DNA of 64,000 bases, from positions 124,001-188,000 of the forward strand of contig NZ_JAIOKB010000004.1 in the NCBI RefSeq assembly GCF_019898765.1, read 5' to 3'. The position numbers and the translations under genes were made by a program. Shown here piece by piece: positions 21,044-30,706 of this stretch. The notes under the pieces were generated by a model, which searched no databases, was not told where the DNA came from, and was given only the letters and a program-made list of their open reading frames with translations. Position 1 is the stretch's first letter, and each line of letters opens with the position of its first letter. The stretch comes from Sphingomonas yunnanensis. Its GTDB lineage: Bacteria; Pseudomonadota; Alphaproteobacteria; Sphingomonadales; Sphingomonadaceae.

Positions 21044-21412
21044 ATGGCACGTATCGCGGGTGTTAACATCCCGACCAACAAGCGCGTGGTGATCGCGCTG
21101 ACCTACATCCACGGCATCGGGCCGGCCAAGGCCAAGGAACTGACCGAGAAGCTGAACATCACGCCGGAGCGGCGCGTGCAGGACCTGACCGATCAGGAAG
21201 TGCTGCAGATCCGCGAGGCGATCGATGCCGGCTACACCGTCGAGGGCGATCTTCGTCGCGAGACCGCGATGAACATCAAGCGCCTGATGGACCTCGCCTG
21301 CTACCGCGGCCTGCGTCACCGCAAGGGCCTGCCGGTCCGCGGCCAGCGCACGCACACCAACGCGCGCACCCGCAAGGGCAAGGCGAAGCCGATCGCGGGC
21401 AAGAAGAAGTAA
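21044..21412 (+). CDS. rpsM: 30S ribosomal protein S13
   Basis: The 122-residue protein begins [26 protein letters not shown] and has [21 protein letters not shown] and [35 protein letters not shown]13 makes intersubunit bridges and contacts P-site tRNA. It opens the alpha operon. The spacer to rpsK (103 bp) starts with a hairpin (AAATCGTC/GACGATTT at 21415-21432 or so) without T-run. Confidence 0.97.
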   Translation: MARIAGVNIPTNKRVVIALTYIHGIGPAKAKELTEKLNITPERRVQDLTDQEVLQIREAIDAGYTVEGDLRRETAMNIKRLMDLACYRGLRHRKGLPVRGQRTHTNARTRKGKAKPIAGKKK

Positions 21413-21515
21413 AAATCGTCCTGGAGACGATTTCCATCTTCTTCTCCGCCGGAGGCAGGCGCGAGGCGGACAGCCCGCCGGCCCCCGTATTGGAATCTAA
21501 GGTCAGGAACACCAT

Positions 21516-21905
21516 ATGGCTCAGGCACCGCAGCGCATTCGCCGGCGCGAACGCAAGAACATCACCGCGGGCGTCGCTCACGTGAACGCCAGCTTCAACA
21601 ACACCATGATCACCATTACCGACGCGCAGGGCAACGCCATCAGCTGGTCGTCCGCGGGCATGATGGGGTTCAAGGGCAGTCGCAAGTCGACCCCGTACGC
21701 GGCACAGGTCGCGGCCGAGGACGCGGGCAAGAAGGCCGCCGAGCATGGCGTCCGCACCCTCGAGGTCGAGGTCAAGGGTCCGGGGTCGGGCCGCGAGTCG
21801 GCGCTGCGCGCGCTGCAGGCGGTCGGTTTCCAGATCACGTCGATCCGCGACGTGACCTCGATCCCGCACAACGGCGTGCGTCCGTCGAAGCGGCGTCGCG
21901 TCTGA
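21516..21905 (+). CDS. rpsK: 30S ribosomal protein S11
   Basis: The 129-residue product reads [56 protein letters not shown], then [43 protein letters not shown], the S11 pattern. It lies in the 30S platform next to the E site. ATG 21516 follows AAGGTCAGGAACACC. Confidence 0.97.
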   Translation: MAQAPQRIRRRERKNITAGVAHVNASFNNTMITITDAQGNAISWSSAGMMGFKGSRKSTPYAAQVAAEDAGKKAAEHGVRTLEVEVKGPGSGRESALRALQAVGFQITSIRDVTSIPHNGVRPSKRRRV

Positions 21906-21997
21906 TCTGATGTTCTTCGCGTGGCCGCTGACGAGCGGCCGCGTCCATTACCCGGTCGGCGCCCGCCAGCGCCTTCCCAACCCCAGGGGACGAGAGC

Positions 21998-23062
21998 TTG
22001 TCTGTCAACGCAAAGAACTGGCAAGAACTGAAGAAGCCCAACCAGCTCGAGAAGAAGAGCGGTGACGGCAAGCGCAAGGCGACCTTCGTCGCGGAGCCGC
22101 TGGAGCGCGGCTTCGGGCTGACGCTGGGCAACGCGCTGCGCCGCGTCCTGCTCTCCTCGCTGCAGGGTGCCGCGGTGACCTCGATCAAGATCGAGAACGT
22201 GCTGCACGAGTTCAGTTCGCTCGCGGGCGTGCGCGAGGACGTCACTGACATCGTCCTCAACGTCAAGCAGATCGCGATCCGCATGCAGGGCGAGGGACCG
22301 AAGCGCCTCCAGCTCTCCGCGACCGGTCCGTCCGAGGTCAAGGCGGGCGACATCGCGGTCTCGGGGGACATCGAGGTGATGAACCCCGAGCTGGTGATCT
22401 GTCATCTCGACGAGGGCGCGACGCTCAACATGGAGCTCACCGCCGACGTCGGTAAGGGCTATGTCGCCGCGGTCAACAACCGCCCGGCCGACGCGCCGAT
22501 CGGTCTGATCCCGGTCGACGCGCTCTACTCGCCGGTGCGCCAGGTGTCATACAAGGTCGATCCGACCCGCGTCGGGCAGGACCTCGACTATGACAAGCTG
22601 ACGCTGACGATCGAGACCGATGGCACCGTCACTCCCGAGGACGCGGTGGGCTATGCCGGCCGCATCCTGCAGGACCAATTGGCGCTGTTCGTCCACTTCG
22701 ACGATTCGTCGGTCACGCGCTCGGCCCCGGTCGGCGTCGCGGCGCCGGCGGCGTCGGGCGGCGAGGTCGCGAGCGACACCGCGCAGATCAACCGCTACCT
22801 GCTCAAGAAGGTCGACGAGCTCGAGCTCTCGGTCCGCTCGGCCAACTGCCTCAAGAACGACAACATCATCTATATCGGTGATCTCGTCGGCAAGACCGAG
22901 GCGGAGATGCTGCGGACCCCGAACTTCGGGCGCAAGTCGCTCAACGAGATCAAGGAAGTGCTCTCGTCGATGGGGCTGCGGTTGGGCATGGAAATTCCCG
23001 GCTGGCCGCCTGAGAACATCGAGGAAGTCGCCAAGAAGCTCGAGCAGGAGATCATGGGCTGA
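21998..23062 (+). CDS. rpoA: DNA-directed RNA polymerase subunit alpha
   Basis: The 354-residue protein has the assembly domain ([34 protein letters not shown]) and a C-terminal domain with [53 protein letters not shown], which contacts UP-element DNA and activators. The frame starts at TTG 21998 ([16 protein letters not shown]), a sequence I recall as the normal alphaproteobacterial start, with GGGGACGAGAGC upstream. An ATG of comparable position is absent, so TTG is accepted. Confidence 0.96.
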   Translation: MSVNAKNWQELKKPNQLEKKSGDGKRKATFVAEPLERGFGLTLGNALRRVLLSSLQGAAVTSIKIENVLHEFSSLAGVREDVTDIVLNVKQIAIRMQGEGPKRLQLSATGPSEVKAGDIAVSGDIEVMNPELVICHLDEGATLNMELTADVGKGYVAAVNNRPADAPIGLIPVDALYSPVRQVSYKVDPTRVGQDLDYDKLTLTIETDGTVTPEDAVGYAGRILQDQLALFVHFDDSSVTRSAPVGVAAPAASGGEVASDTAQINRYLLKKVDELELSVRSANCLKNDNIIYIGDLVGKTEAEMLRTPNFGRKSLNEIKEVLSSMGLRLGMEIPGWPPENIEEVAKKLEQEIMG

Positions 23063-23278
23063 TCCGCACGCGCATCGCGTGAGCTATGCGCGAGACGGAT
23101 AGTGCCCGTCGGATGCCGCGTCCGGCACCCGACCGACGCCGCGGCTGAGCCGCGGCGCCATCCGGTCTACTATAGTATAGAGGCTCCCGCGGGAGCGACG
23201 TGACGACGGTGGGCTCAAACGTCCCCACCAGGCCCGGGGTACCTCACACGGCCCCCTGACGAACGAAAGGAAAGACCC
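23063..23278. other. 216-bp spacer between rpoA and rplQ with inverted repeats
   Basis: CGCCGCGGCT (23137-23146) and AGCCGCGGCG (23148-23157) form a hairpin of at least eight pairs. CTATAGTATAG follows, and GCTCCCGCGGGAGC at 23183-23196 is a perfect palindrome. The TATAGT could serve as a -10 box for rplQ, but no good -35 is at 17 bp. No gene is present. Confidence 0.45.
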
Positions 23279-23701
23279 ATGCGTCATAGAGTTGGCGGTC
23301 GTAAGCTGCAGCGCACCTCGGCCCATCGCCAGGCGCTGTTCCGCAACATGTCGGCGGCGCTGATCAAGCACGAGCAGATCACCACCACCGTCGCCAAGGC
23401 GAAGGAGCTGCGGCCGTATATCGAGAAGCTGATCACGCTCGGCAAGAAGGGCGGTCTCAGCAACCGTCGTCTCGCTCACGCGCGGCTGCTCGACGACGCG
23501 CAACTGGTGAAGCTGTTCGACGTGCTCGCGCCGCGCTACGCGTCGCGCAACGGCGGCTACACCCGCATCATCAAGGCGGGCATCCGCGCCTCGGACGCGT
23601 CGCCGATGGCGATCATCGAGTTCGTCGACCGCGACGTCGCTGCCAAGGGCCAGGACTCGGGCCCGGTGACGACCGACGAGGACTTCGACGTCGCCGCCTG
23701 A
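23279..23701 (+). CDS. rplQ: 50S ribosomal protein L17
   Basis: The 140-residue protein starts [56 protein letters not shown], the L17 N-terminal pattern, and has [34 protein letters not shown]. The C-terminal tail is acidic. It ends the ribosomal cluster and is followed by a terminator 27 bp downstream. Confidence 0.97.
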   Translation: MRHRVGGRKLQRTSAHRQALFRNMSAALIKHEQITTTVAKAKELRPYIEKLITLGKKGGLSNRRLAHARLLDDAQLVKLFDVLAPRYASRNGGYTRIIKAGIRASDASPMAIIEFVDRDVAAKGQDSGPVTTDEDFDVAA

Positions 23702-23727
23702 TCCAGGCGCGCCGCGAGGCTGAAAGC

Positions 23728-23760
23728 AGGGCCGTCCCGGGATGCCGGGGCGGCCCTTCT
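23728..23760 (+). terminator. terminator after rplQ
   Basis: AGGGCCGTCCCGG (23728-23740) pairs with CCGGGGCGGCCCTT (23745-23758) around a GATG loop with one G-U pair; a short CTTCT tract follows. It closes the alpha operon before valS. Confidence 0.7.
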
Positions 23761-23818
23761 GCTATGCGGCGGTGACGCGGTCTTCCCTTTTGGCGCGACG
23801 CGGGATAGCCGCCGAACC

Positions 23819-26500
23819 ATGACTGAGCTCGCCAAGACCTTCGACCCCGCCGCGATCGAGCGCCGTTGGTACACGCACTGGGAAGACAAGGGCCTGTTCC
23901 GCCCGGAGCGCCCCAACGCCCAGCCCTGGACGATCGTCAACCCGCCGCCCAACGTGACCGGCTCGCTCCACATCGGCCACGCGCTCGACAACACGCTGCA
24001 GGACATTCTGACGCGCCACGCCCGGCTCAAGGGCAAGGACGCGCTCTGGGTGGTCGGCACCGACCATGCCGGCATCGCCACGCAGATGGTGGTGGAGCGC
24101 CAGATGGCGGCCAAGGGCGAGAAGCGCACTGATCTCTCGCGCGACAACTTCGTCGCGCGCGTGTGGGCATGGAAGGCGGAGAGCGGCGGCGAGATCACGC
24201 GCCAGCTGCGCCGGCTCGGCTGCTCGATGGATTGGGCGAACGAGCGCTTCACCATGGACGAGGGCTTCTCGCGCGCGGTGCTCAAGGTGTTCGTCGAGCT
24301 GCACCGCCAAGGGTTGCTCTACCGCGACAAGCGCCTGGTCAATTGGGACCCGGGCCTCGGCACCGCGATCAGCGACCTGGAGGTCGAGACGCGCGAAGTG
24401 CGCGGCAGCTTCTGGCGGCTAAGCTACCCGCTCGCCGACGGCTCGGGATCGATCGAGGTGGCGACGACCCGCCCCGAGACGATGCTCGCCGACATGGCGG
24501 TGGCGGTGCACCCCGAGGACGCGCGCTACACCGCGCTGGTGGGCAAGCAGGTGCGGCTGCCGATCACCGGGCGGCTGATCCCGATCGTCGCCGACGAGCA
24601 CGCCGATCCGGCGCTCGGCTCGGGCGCGGTGAAGATCACACCGGGGCATGACTTCAACGACTTCGAGGTCGGTCGCCGCGCCGGGATCGAGGCGCGCGAT
24701 ATGCTCAACATGCTCGATGCCAAGGCGCGCGTGGTGCAGACCGCGGACGGGCTGATCCCGGCTGAGTTCCTCGGCCTGCCCGGCAACGACGCCAAGGCCG
24801 CGCAGGACGCGCGCCGGCTGGTCGTCGCGCGACTCAAGGAGGCGGGCGTGCTGATCCCGCACGTCGACAAGGAGGGCGTCGAGCACGACGCCGAGCCGCG
24901 CGTGATCCAGACGCCGTTCGGCGACCGCTCGGGCGCGGTGATCGAGCCGTGGCTCACCGACCAATGGTATGTCGACGCCGCGACCCTGGCCAAGCCCGCG
25001 ATCGAGGCGGTGCGCTCGGGCGCGATCCGGCTGGTGCCCAAGTCGTGGGAGAAGACCTTCTTCAACTGGATGGAGAACATCCAGCCGTGGTGCGTGTCGC
25101 GCCAGCTCTGGTGGGGCCACCGGATCCCGGCGTGGTTCGACGCCGATGGCCGCGCCTATGTCGCCGAGACCGAGGCGGAGGCGCAGGCCGAGGCGGGCGC
25201 GGGCGTGGCGCTGACGCGCGACCCCGACGTACTCGACACCTGGTTCTCCAGCGCGCTGTGGCCGTTCGCGACGATGGGCTGGCCCGACGCGGCGGATCGC
25301 ACGCTCGGCGGCCGCTACCCCAATGACGTGCTCGTCTCGGGCTTCGACATCCTGTTCTTCTGGGACGCGCGGATGATGATGCAGGGCATGCACTTCATGG
25401 GCGAGGTGCCGTTCCGCACGCTCTACCTGCACGGCCTGGTGCGCGCCGCCGACGGCGCCAAGATGTCCAAGTCCAAGGGCAACACCGTCGACCCGCTGGG
25501 ACTGATCGACCGCTACGGCGCCGACGCGCTGCGCTTCTTCATGGCGGCGATGGAGAGCCAGGGGCGCGACATCAAGATGGATGAGAAGCGCGTCGAGGGC
25601 TATCGCAACTTCGCGACCAAGCTGTGGAACGCCAGCCGCTTCGCCCAGGCCAACGGGATCGGCGGCTCGACCACGCTGGAGCCGCCGCTCGCGGCTAATC
25701 CGGTGAACAAGTGGATCGTCGCGGAGACGGTCGCGACGGTGCAGGCGGTCGACCTCGCGCTCGCCGACTATCGCTTCGACGCCGCTGCCAACGCGATCTA
25801 CCAGTTCGTGTGGAGCCGCTTCTGTGACTGGTATCTGGAGCTGATCAAGCCTGTCTCGAGCGAGGCCGAGAGGGGACAGATCGACGGCGAGACCAAGGCG
25901 GTCGCGGGCTGGGTGCTCGATCAGATCCTCGTGCTGCTCCATCCCTTCATGCCCTTCATCACCGAGGAGCTGTGGCACGCGCTGGCGCCGCGCGAGCACG
26001 AGCTGATCGTCGCGCACTGGCCAATGGCGGACGCGCGCGCGCTCGATCCTGCGGCGAAGCAGGAGGTCGAGCGGCTGATCGAGCTGGTCGAGGCGGTGCG
26101 CGGCGCGCGCGCCGAGCTCAACGTTCCACCGGGCACGCGCATTGCGCTCCACACCCGGGCGGGCAGCGTGCCGGCGACGATCGCTCCCTACGTCGAGCGG
26201 CTCGCGCGCGTCGCGCTGACGCCCGGCGAGGCGAGCGGTGCGCGCGCGCCGATCCTGTGGGGCGCGGAGACGTTCGCGCTCGCGCTGGACGGCGTGATCG
26301 ACCTGGAGGCGGAGCGCCAGCGGTTGCAGAAGTCGCTGGCGGCCGCGGAGAAGGAGCGCGACTCGCTGGCGGGGCGGCTCGGCAATGCCAGCTTCGTCGA
26401 GCGCGCCAAGCCCGAGGCGGTGGAGAAGGCGCGCGCCGACCATGCCGAGAAGGCCGCGGACGCCGAGCGGTTTGCCGCGGCGCTGGCGCGGCTGGGGTGA
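23819..26500 (+). CDS. valS: valine--tRNA ligase
   Basis: The 893-residue class I synthetase charges tRNA-Val. The HIGH motif (residues 51-54) is preceded by PPNVTGSLH, the catalytic KMSKS lies at about 548-552, and the editing domain is between them (with DNFVARVW and [20 protein letters not shown]). The C-terminus has a coiled coil, [44 protein letters not shown], the tRNA-binding arm typical of ValRS. ATG 23819 gives a start beginning [17 protein letters not shown], which is normal for the family. Confidence 0.98.
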   Translation: MTELAKTFDPAAIERRWYTHWEDKGLFRPERPNAQPWTIVNPPPNVTGSLHIGHALDNTLQDILTRHARLKGKDALWVVGTDHAGIATQMVVERQMAAKGEKRTDLSRDNFVARVWAWKAESGGEITRQLRRLGCSMDWANERFTMDEGFSRAVLKVFVELHRQGLLYRDKRLVNWDPGLGTAISDLEVETREVRGSFWRLSYPLADGSGSIEVATTRPETMLADMAVAVHPEDARYTALVGKQVRLPITGRLIPIVADEHADPALGSGAVKITPGHDFNDFEVGRRAGIEARDMLNMLDAKARVVQTADGLIPAEFLGLPGNDAKAAQDARRLVVARLKEAGVLIPHVDKEGVEHDAEPRVIQTPFGDRSGAVIEPWLTDQWYVDAATLAKPAIEAVRSGAIRLVPKSWEKTFFNWMENIQPWCVSRQLWWGHRIPAWFDADGRAYVAETEAEAQAEAGAGVALTRDPDVLDTWFSSALWPFATMGWPDAADRTLGGRYPNDVLVSGFDILFFWDARMMMQGMHFMGEVPFRTLYLHGLVRAADGAKMSKSKGNTVDPLGLIDRYGADALRFFMAAMESQGRDIKMDEKRVEGYRNFATKLWNASRFAQANGIGGSTTLEPPLAANPVNKWIVAETVATVQAVDLALADYRFDAAANAIYQFVWSRFCDWYLELIKPVSSEAERGQIDGETKAVAGWVLDQILVLLHPFMPFITEELWHALAPREHELIVAHWPMADARALDPAAKQEVERLIELVEAVRGARAELNVPPGTRIALHTRAGSVPATIAPYVERLARVALTPGEASGARAPILWGAETFALALDGVIDLEAERQRLQKSLAAAEKERDSLAGRLGNASFVERAKPEAVEKARADHAEKAADAERFAAALARLG

Positions 26501-26863
26501 GGGCTGGGGCAGCGCACGTGCGGCTTCTGGTCTGCACGCGTTTGGCTTTCGGTTGCCTGCGGCGTGGCGGCCGTCCAGTCGCTACCTTCATCCCGGCCAT
26601 GAGCCGGGATCCGTGGCTCCGCGAGAGCAACGCTCATGGCGTGGGCGGCGGCATGGATCCCGGATCAAGCCCGCGATGACGCTGTAAATGGACGCAGTGG
26701 GCCAACCTCCCACCCACCTTGCGTCCCGCGCCCATTTCCTCTAACAGTCGCCGCACGTTCCACCGTTGAACGCGATCGACATGCGCCCCTGTGGTGCCCG
26801 CTGGCCGGCGAGGTTTCGCCCGCCGGCGCTTTTGCGTTTTGCGGCGGATGGGAAGGATACACG
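26501..26863. other. 363-bp spacer upstream of ffh with REP-like pair and leader hairpin
   Basis: A REP-like pair lies at 26588-26681. Closer to ffh, GCCGGCG (26804-26810) and CGCCGGC (26821-26827) form a hairpin followed by a T4 run at 26830-26833, only about 30 bp before the ffh start; this could be a leader or attenuator structure. No gene was found. Confidence 0.5.
26588..26681. repeat. REP-like inverted-repeat pair upstream of ffh
   Basis: ATCCCGGCCATGAGCCGGGAT at 26590-26610 is one module, and GGATCCCGGATCAAGCCCGC at about 26655-26674 followed by GATGACG is the oppositely oriented partner. The layout matches the copy before secY. Confidence 0.65.
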
Positions 26864-28390
26864 ATGTTCGATAGCCTCAGCGATCGTCTTGGCGGCGTCT
26901 TCGACCGGTTGCGTGGCCGCGGCGCGCTGACCGAGGCGGACGTGCGCGCGGCGATGCGCGAGGTGCGCGTCGCGCTGCTCGAGGCCGACGTCGCGCTGCC
27001 GGTCGCGCGCGCCTTCGTCGACGAGATCACCGAGGAAGCGGTCGGGCAGAACGTCCTGCGCTCGGTCACGCCGGGGCAGCAGGTCGTGAAGATCGTCAAC
27101 GACGCGCTGGTGCGGATGCTCGGCGGCGACGATCCCGCCGCGGCCGAGCTTCAGCTCAACGTCGCGCCACCTGCGGTGGTGATGATGGTCGGCCTGCAGG
27201 GCTCGGGCAAGACGACCACTACCGCCAAGATCGCCAAGCGTCTGTCGAGCAGCTCGATGACCGGGCGCTCGGCCAAGAAGGTGCTGATGGCGTCGCTCGA
27301 CGTCAACCGCCCGAACGCGCAGGAGCAGCTCGCCACACTCGGCACGCAGGTCGAGGTGGCGACGTTGCCGATCGTCGCGGGCCAGCAGCCGGTCGAGATC
27401 GCGCGCCGCGCGCTCCAGGCCGCCAAGCTGCAGGGCTTCGACGTGCTGATGCTCGACACCGCGGGTCGACTCCACGTCGACCAGGCGCTGATGGACGAGA
27501 TGAAGGCGGTCGCCGAGGTGGCGGCGCCGCAGGAGATCCTGCTCGTCGTCGACTCGTTGACCGGCCAGGACGCGGTCAACGTCGCGCAGAACTTCTCCGA
27601 GCAGGTGCCGCTCACCGGCGTGGTGCTCACCCGCATGGACGGCGACGCGCGCGGCGGCGCCGCGCTGTCGATGCGCGCGGTCACCGGCAAGCCGATCAAG
27701 TTCGCCGGCGTCGGCGAGAAGCTCGACGCGCTCGAGGCCTTCCACGCGTCGCGCGTCGCGGGTCGCATCCTCGGCATGGGCGACGTGGTCAGCCTGGTCG
27801 AGCGCGCCGCCGAGTCGATCCAGCAGGAAGACGCCGAGCGCATGGCGAGCCGGCTCGCCAAGGGCCAGTTCGACATGAACGACCTGCGCGGCCAGCTCGC
27901 ACAGATGAAGCGCATGGGCGGGCTGGGCGCGCTCGCGGGCATGCTGCCTGGCATGAAGAAGGCGCAGGCGGCGATGGACTCGGTGCCGGGCAGCGACAAG
28001 ATGCTGGTGCACCTCGACGCGATGATCGGCTCGATGACGGTCAAGGAGCGGGCCAAGCCCGAGCTGATCAACGCCAAGCGCAAGATCCGCATCGCCAAGG
28101 GCTCGGGGACGACCGTGCAGGAGGTCAACAAGCTCCTCAAGATGCACCTCGAAATGTCCACCGCCATGAAGAAGATCAAGAAGATGGGCGGGCTCAAGGG
28201 CATGATGGCGATGCTCGGCAAGGGCGGGCTCGGTGGGCTCGGCAACGCCATCGGTGGCGCCGACATGGGCGACATGATGGGCAAGCTCGGTGGTCCGGGC
28301 GGCGGTCCGGGGCTGCCGGGGCTTCCCGGCGGCGGTCTGCCCGGCAACATCCCCGGCGGCCTGCCGCCCGGGTTCCGGTTCAAGAAGTAA
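26864..28390 (+). CDS. ffh: signal recognition particle protein (SRP54 homologue)
   Basis: The 508-residue GTPase binds signal sequences and 4.5S RNA and brings ribosomes to FtsY and SecYEG. The N domain is at 1-85 or so, the P-loop GLQGSGKTTTT starts at residue 110, DTAGRLHVD and TRMDGDARGGAALS follow, and the methionine-rich M domain contains GDVVSLVERAAE, MKRMGGLGALAGMLPGMKK and KMGGLKGMMAMLGKG. The end is a Gly/Pro-rich tail of about 40 residues. ATG 26864 is preceded by GGGAAGGATACACG; an in-frame start at 26636 crosses a REP copy and is rejected. Confidence 0.98.
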   Translation: MFDSLSDRLGGVFDRLRGRGALTEADVRAAMREVRVALLEADVALPVARAFVDEITEEAVGQNVLRSVTPGQQVVKIVNDALVRMLGGDDPAAAELQLNVAPPAVVMMVGLQGSGKTTTTAKIAKRLSSSSMTGRSAKKVLMASLDVNRPNAQEQLATLGTQVEVATLPIVAGQQPVEIARRALQAAKLQGFDVLMLDTAGRLHVDQALMDEMKAVAEVAAPQEILLVVDSLTGQDAVNVAQNFSEQVPLTGVVLTRMDGDARGGAALSMRAVTGKPIKFAGVGEKLDALEAFHASRVAGRILGMGDVVSLVERAAESIQQEDAERMASRLAKGQFDMNDLRGQLAQMKRMGGLGALAGMLPGMKKAQAAMDSVPGSDKMLVHLDAMIGSMTVKERAKPELINAKRKIRIAKGSGTTVQEVNKLLKMHLEMSTAMKKIKKMGGLKGMMAMLGKGGLGGLGNAIGGADMGDMMGKLGGPGGGPGLPGLPGGGLPGNIPGGLPPGFRFKK

Positions 28391-28488
28391 ATGACGCGCG
28401 TCGCCGAGGCGGCGCGGACGTGACGACATTCACCTAGACGATCCCGGCGCCTGCCGGGGCAGAGACAGACAGAAGGAAGACGAACACC

Positions 28489-28890
28489 ATGGCACTCAGC
28501 ATTCGCCTGTCGCGCGGCGGCTCGAAGAAGCGTCCCTACTACCGCATCGTCGTCGCCGACGCGCGCAGCCCGCGCGACGGCAAGTTCATCGAGAAGATCG
28601 GCAACTACAATCCGCTGCTGGGCAAGGACGACGAGAAGCGCATCGTGCTCGACGGCGATCGCGCCAAGCATTGGCTGGGCATGGGCGCGCAGCCGACCGA
28701 CCGCGTCGCCCGCTTCCTCGACGCCGCCGGCGTGAAGGAGCGCACCGTGCGCAGCAACCCGAAGAAGGGCGAGCCGGGCGAGAAGGCCAAGGAGCGTGCC
28801 GAGGAGCGCGCCGAGAAGCTGAAGGCGCAGCAGGAGGTCGCCGCTGCCCCGGCCGAGACCGCCGAGCCCGAGGCGGCGAGCGCCGAGTAA
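28489..28890 (+). CDS. rpsP: 30S ribosomal protein S16 with extended C-terminus
   Basis: The first 80 residues are S16 ([44 protein letters not shown], then [24 protein letters not shown]). The protein continues to 133 residues with an Lys/Glu-rich helix ([18 protein letters not shown]) and an Ala/Glu tail; the E. coli protein ends near residue 82. S16 stabilises 16S rRNA near the spur. It is followed by a small ORF and rimM, as in many rpsP operons. Confidence 0.97.
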   Translation: MALSIRLSRGGSKKRPYYRIVVADARSPRDGKFIEKIGNYNPLLGKDDEKRIVLDGDRAKHWLGMGAQPTDRVARFLDAAGVKERTVRSNPKKGEPGEKAKERAEERAEKLKAQQEVAAAPAETAEPEAASAE

Positions 28891-28960
28891 GCTGGCCGGG
28901 AAGCCGATCGTCCGCTCGTGCGTTACCCCCGGCTCCAGCGAGACCCGAGAGGACCGCACG

Positions 28961-29113
28961 ATGACGACCGATCCCGACCCGCGCACCGCGCCCGACGACG
29001 ATGACGACTCGACCACCCAGGACGCCACCAACCAGGGCGTCTCGAGCCAGCAGCCCGCCGAAGGGGACGACGACGCCCCCGCCGGCGGCGCCGGTTCGCC
29101 CGACCAGGCCTGA
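28961..29113 (+). CDS. short acidic ORF between rpsP and rimM
   Basis: The frame codes for 50 residues, rich in Asp, Ala, Pro, Gln and Thr (starts MTTDPDPRTAPDDDDD; no hydrophobic residue of note), so it should be disordered. Two facts support translation. GAGAGGA lies ten bases before ATG, and almost every third codon position is G or C, which is not the case for the rimM frame over the same bases. It ends about 26 bp before the probable rimM start, so it could couple translation. An alternative is that it is the N-terminal part of rimM displaced by a frameshift. No family recognised. Confidence 0.5.
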   Translation: MTTDPDPRTAPDDDDDSTTQDATNQGVSSQQPAEGDDDAPAGGAGSPDQA

Positions 29114-29138
29114 CCCTTCGTCCGTCGACCCCGACACG

Positions 29139-29582
29139 GTGGTGCTCGCCGCCGTGGCGGGGGCGCACGGCGTCGCCGGTGAAGTGCGGCTCAAGGTGTT
29201 CGCCGAGGCGCTGGGCGCGCATCGCACCTTCAACGGCGGTGCGCTCACGCTGGTAAAGCTGCGCGACGGCACGATCGCGCGGTTCGCGGAGGTGAACGAC
29301 CGCACCGACGCGGAGCAACTCCGCGGCACCTTGCTCACCGTCGCGCGCGCGGACCTGCCGCCCCTCGGCGAGGGTGAGTATTATCATGCCGACCTGCTCG
29401 GCCTCGCCGCGGTGTCGACCGCGGGCGAGCCCGTCGGTCGCGTCGTCGCGGTGGAGAATTTCGGCGCGGGCGACGTGATCGAGATCGAGCGCGACGGCGG
29501 CAAGCGCTTTATGGTGCCGATCAACGCGGTGCCCGAGTGGGACCGTACGCGACTCATCGTGGAGGCGGCGTTCGTGGAGTGA
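29139..29582 (+). CDS. rimM: ribosome maturation factor RimM
   Basis: RimM binds S19 and assists 16S rRNA processing in the 30S head. The pattern VLAAVAGAHGVAGEVRLKVF, the central RGTLLTVARADLPPLGEGEYYHADLLGL and the C-terminal PRC-barrel (GRVVAVENFGAGDVIEIERDGGKRFMVPI) identify it. The frame is open from ATG 29001, but residues up to 29138 are Pro/Arg/Thr-rich and unlike RimM, with third-position base use that does not look coding. GTG 29139 gives 147 residues, slightly short for the family. The start is therefore uncertain; the identity is not. Confidence 0.88.
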   Translation: MVLAAVAGAHGVAGEVRLKVFAEALGAHRTFNGGALTLVKLRDGTIARFAEVNDRTDAEQLRGTLLTVARADLPPLGEGEYYHADLLGLAAVSTAGEPVGRVVAVENFGAGDVIEIERDGGKRFMVPINAVPEWDRTRLIVEAAFVE

Positions 29583-29624
29583 AGGGAGGGGGGGCGCTTC
29601 TCGCCTACCTTCCCCCTGCCATCA

Positions 29625-29709
29625 TCCTGAACTTGTTTCAGGATCGACCGACCCGCGAGATCAGCGGTTGCCGCGCTGGCGTAGCAGTAGGTCCTGAAAC
29701 AAGTTCAGG
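29625..29709. repeat. REP-like inverted-repeat pair after rimM
   Basis: TCCTGAACTTGTTTCAGGA at 29625-29643 and TCCTGAAACAAGTTCAGG at 29692-29709 are exact reverse complements over 18 bp, each also a hairpin. The first module recurs, with small changes, at 32594-32612. The pair lies between the converging rimM and flavoprotein genes and could act as a bidirectional end. Confidence 0.8.
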
Positions 29710-29745
29710 GTAGCGCCGTGAGAAGGTCGGTCGGGCCAGCCCCCC

Positions 29746-30654
29746 TCACCGGCGCAGCGGGCACTGTTCCGCCAGTAGGTTGCGGATCGTCGTGGCGGCG
29801 ACGCCGGCCTCGCCCATGGCGTGGCTGATCTGGTCGAGCCCTTTCACCACGTCCCCCGCCGCGAACAGTCCGGGCACGCTGGTACGCTGATGGTCGTCCA
29901 CCTCGAGACAACCGTCCTCGCTCGCGCGCGCGCCGGCCTCGACCGCGAGATGCGAGCGGATGCGCGAGCCCAGTGCGGGATAGACGCTGTCGAACGCCAT
30001 GCGTCCGCGCGCGGTGTCGAGGGCGAAGCGGTCTCCCTCGATCGCATAGTTCCCGCACGGGCCGTCGACGCGCACCACCCCCGCGTCATCGAGCGCCTCG
30101 GCGCAGGCCGAGTCGAGTAGATGCTCCGCCTCGGGCGCGATCAGCGTGATGTCGCGGGTGAAGCCGCGCAAGAATAACGCCTCGCGCATGCCGCGCTCGC
30201 CCGTGCCGATCACCGCGACCCGCTTGTCGGTCACCTCATAGCCGTCGCATACCGGGCAGTAGCGTAGCAGGCCCCGCGCCAGCGCCGGGTCGTGCACCTC
30301 GGGGAGCAGCCCGTGCGGGCGGTGGTTCACCACCCCGGTCGCCAGCAGCACGGTGCGCGCGCGGTGCGTGCCGTGATCGGTGGTGGCGACGAAGCGGTCC
30401 CCGTCCTGCGCCAGCCTCGTGACCTTCACCGGCTCGCGCCGGGCACCGTATCTCTCGGCCTGGGTGAGCATCAGGTGCAGCAGCTCGGTGCCAGCGACCC
30501 CTTCGGGATAGCCGGCGTGATTATGCGTGCGCGGGATCATCGCGGCGCGGCTCGACCCCGAGTCGAACATTCGGATCGAGAGATGATAGCGCGCCAGGTA
30601 GATCGCCGCGGTGAGACCGGCGGGCCCGGCACCGATGATGAGGCAGTCGTCCAT
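29746..30654 (-). CDS. FAD-dependent thioredoxin-reductase-like oxidoreductase
   Basis: The 302-residue protein has an N-terminal FAD-binding GxGxxG (IIGAGPAGLTAAIYLAR), the redox pair in CPVCDGYE, a second nucleotide-binding motif IGTGERG and the FAD-contacting GLFAAGDVVKGLDQISHAMGEAG. The fold is that of thioredoxin reductase, but CPVC and the sequence around it differ from true TrxB (CATC), so its partner is unknown. It runs opposite to the ribosomal genes on both sides and shares a 52-bp divergent promoter region with vapB, which suggests it came in together with that pair. Start ATG 30654 chosen for the FAD motif; the upstream extension overlaps vapB. Confidence 0.9.
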   Translation of the reverse strand: MDDCLIIGAGPAGLTAAIYLARYHLSIRMFDSGSSRAAMIPRTHNHAGYPEGVAGTELLHLMLTQAERYGARREPVKVTRLAQDGDRFVATTDHGTHRARTVLLATGVVNHRPHGLLPEVHDPALARGLLRYCPVCDGYEVTDKRVAVIGTGERGMREALFLRGFTRDITLIAPEAEHLLDSACAEALDDAGVVRVDGPCGNYAIEGDRFALDTARGRMAFDSVYPALGSRIRSHLAVEAGARASEDGCLEVDDHQRTSVPGLFAAGDVVKGLDQISHAMGEAGVAATTIRNLLAEQCPLRR

Positions 30655-30682
30655 CTTGCTGTCGTTCCCGCGCGTATATACA

Positions 30683-30698
30683 TCCCGTGTATACGGGA
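30683..30698. promoter_or_regulatory. palindromic operator in the vapB/oxidoreductase divergent promoter
   Basis: TCCCGTGTATACGGGA is a near-perfect palindrome (six-base arms TCCCGT/ACGGGA around GTAT). It lies 9 bp before the vapB ATG and next to TATATA at 30675-30680. VapBC complexes of known systems repress their own promoters by binding such palindromes, so this is the likely site. It may also affect the divergent gene. Confidence 0.6.
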
Positions 30699-30706
30699 GA
30701 TCAGCG

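Noticed and set aside
24419..26443. A 674-codon minus-strand frame across valS
   Set aside because: It is the mirror of the ValRS catalytic and anticodon-binding domains and has no domain of its own.
29001..29138. ATG 29001 as the rimM start
   Set aside because: The added residues are unlike RimM, the ribosome site is poor and the third-position composition favours another frame; it is kept only as an alternative.
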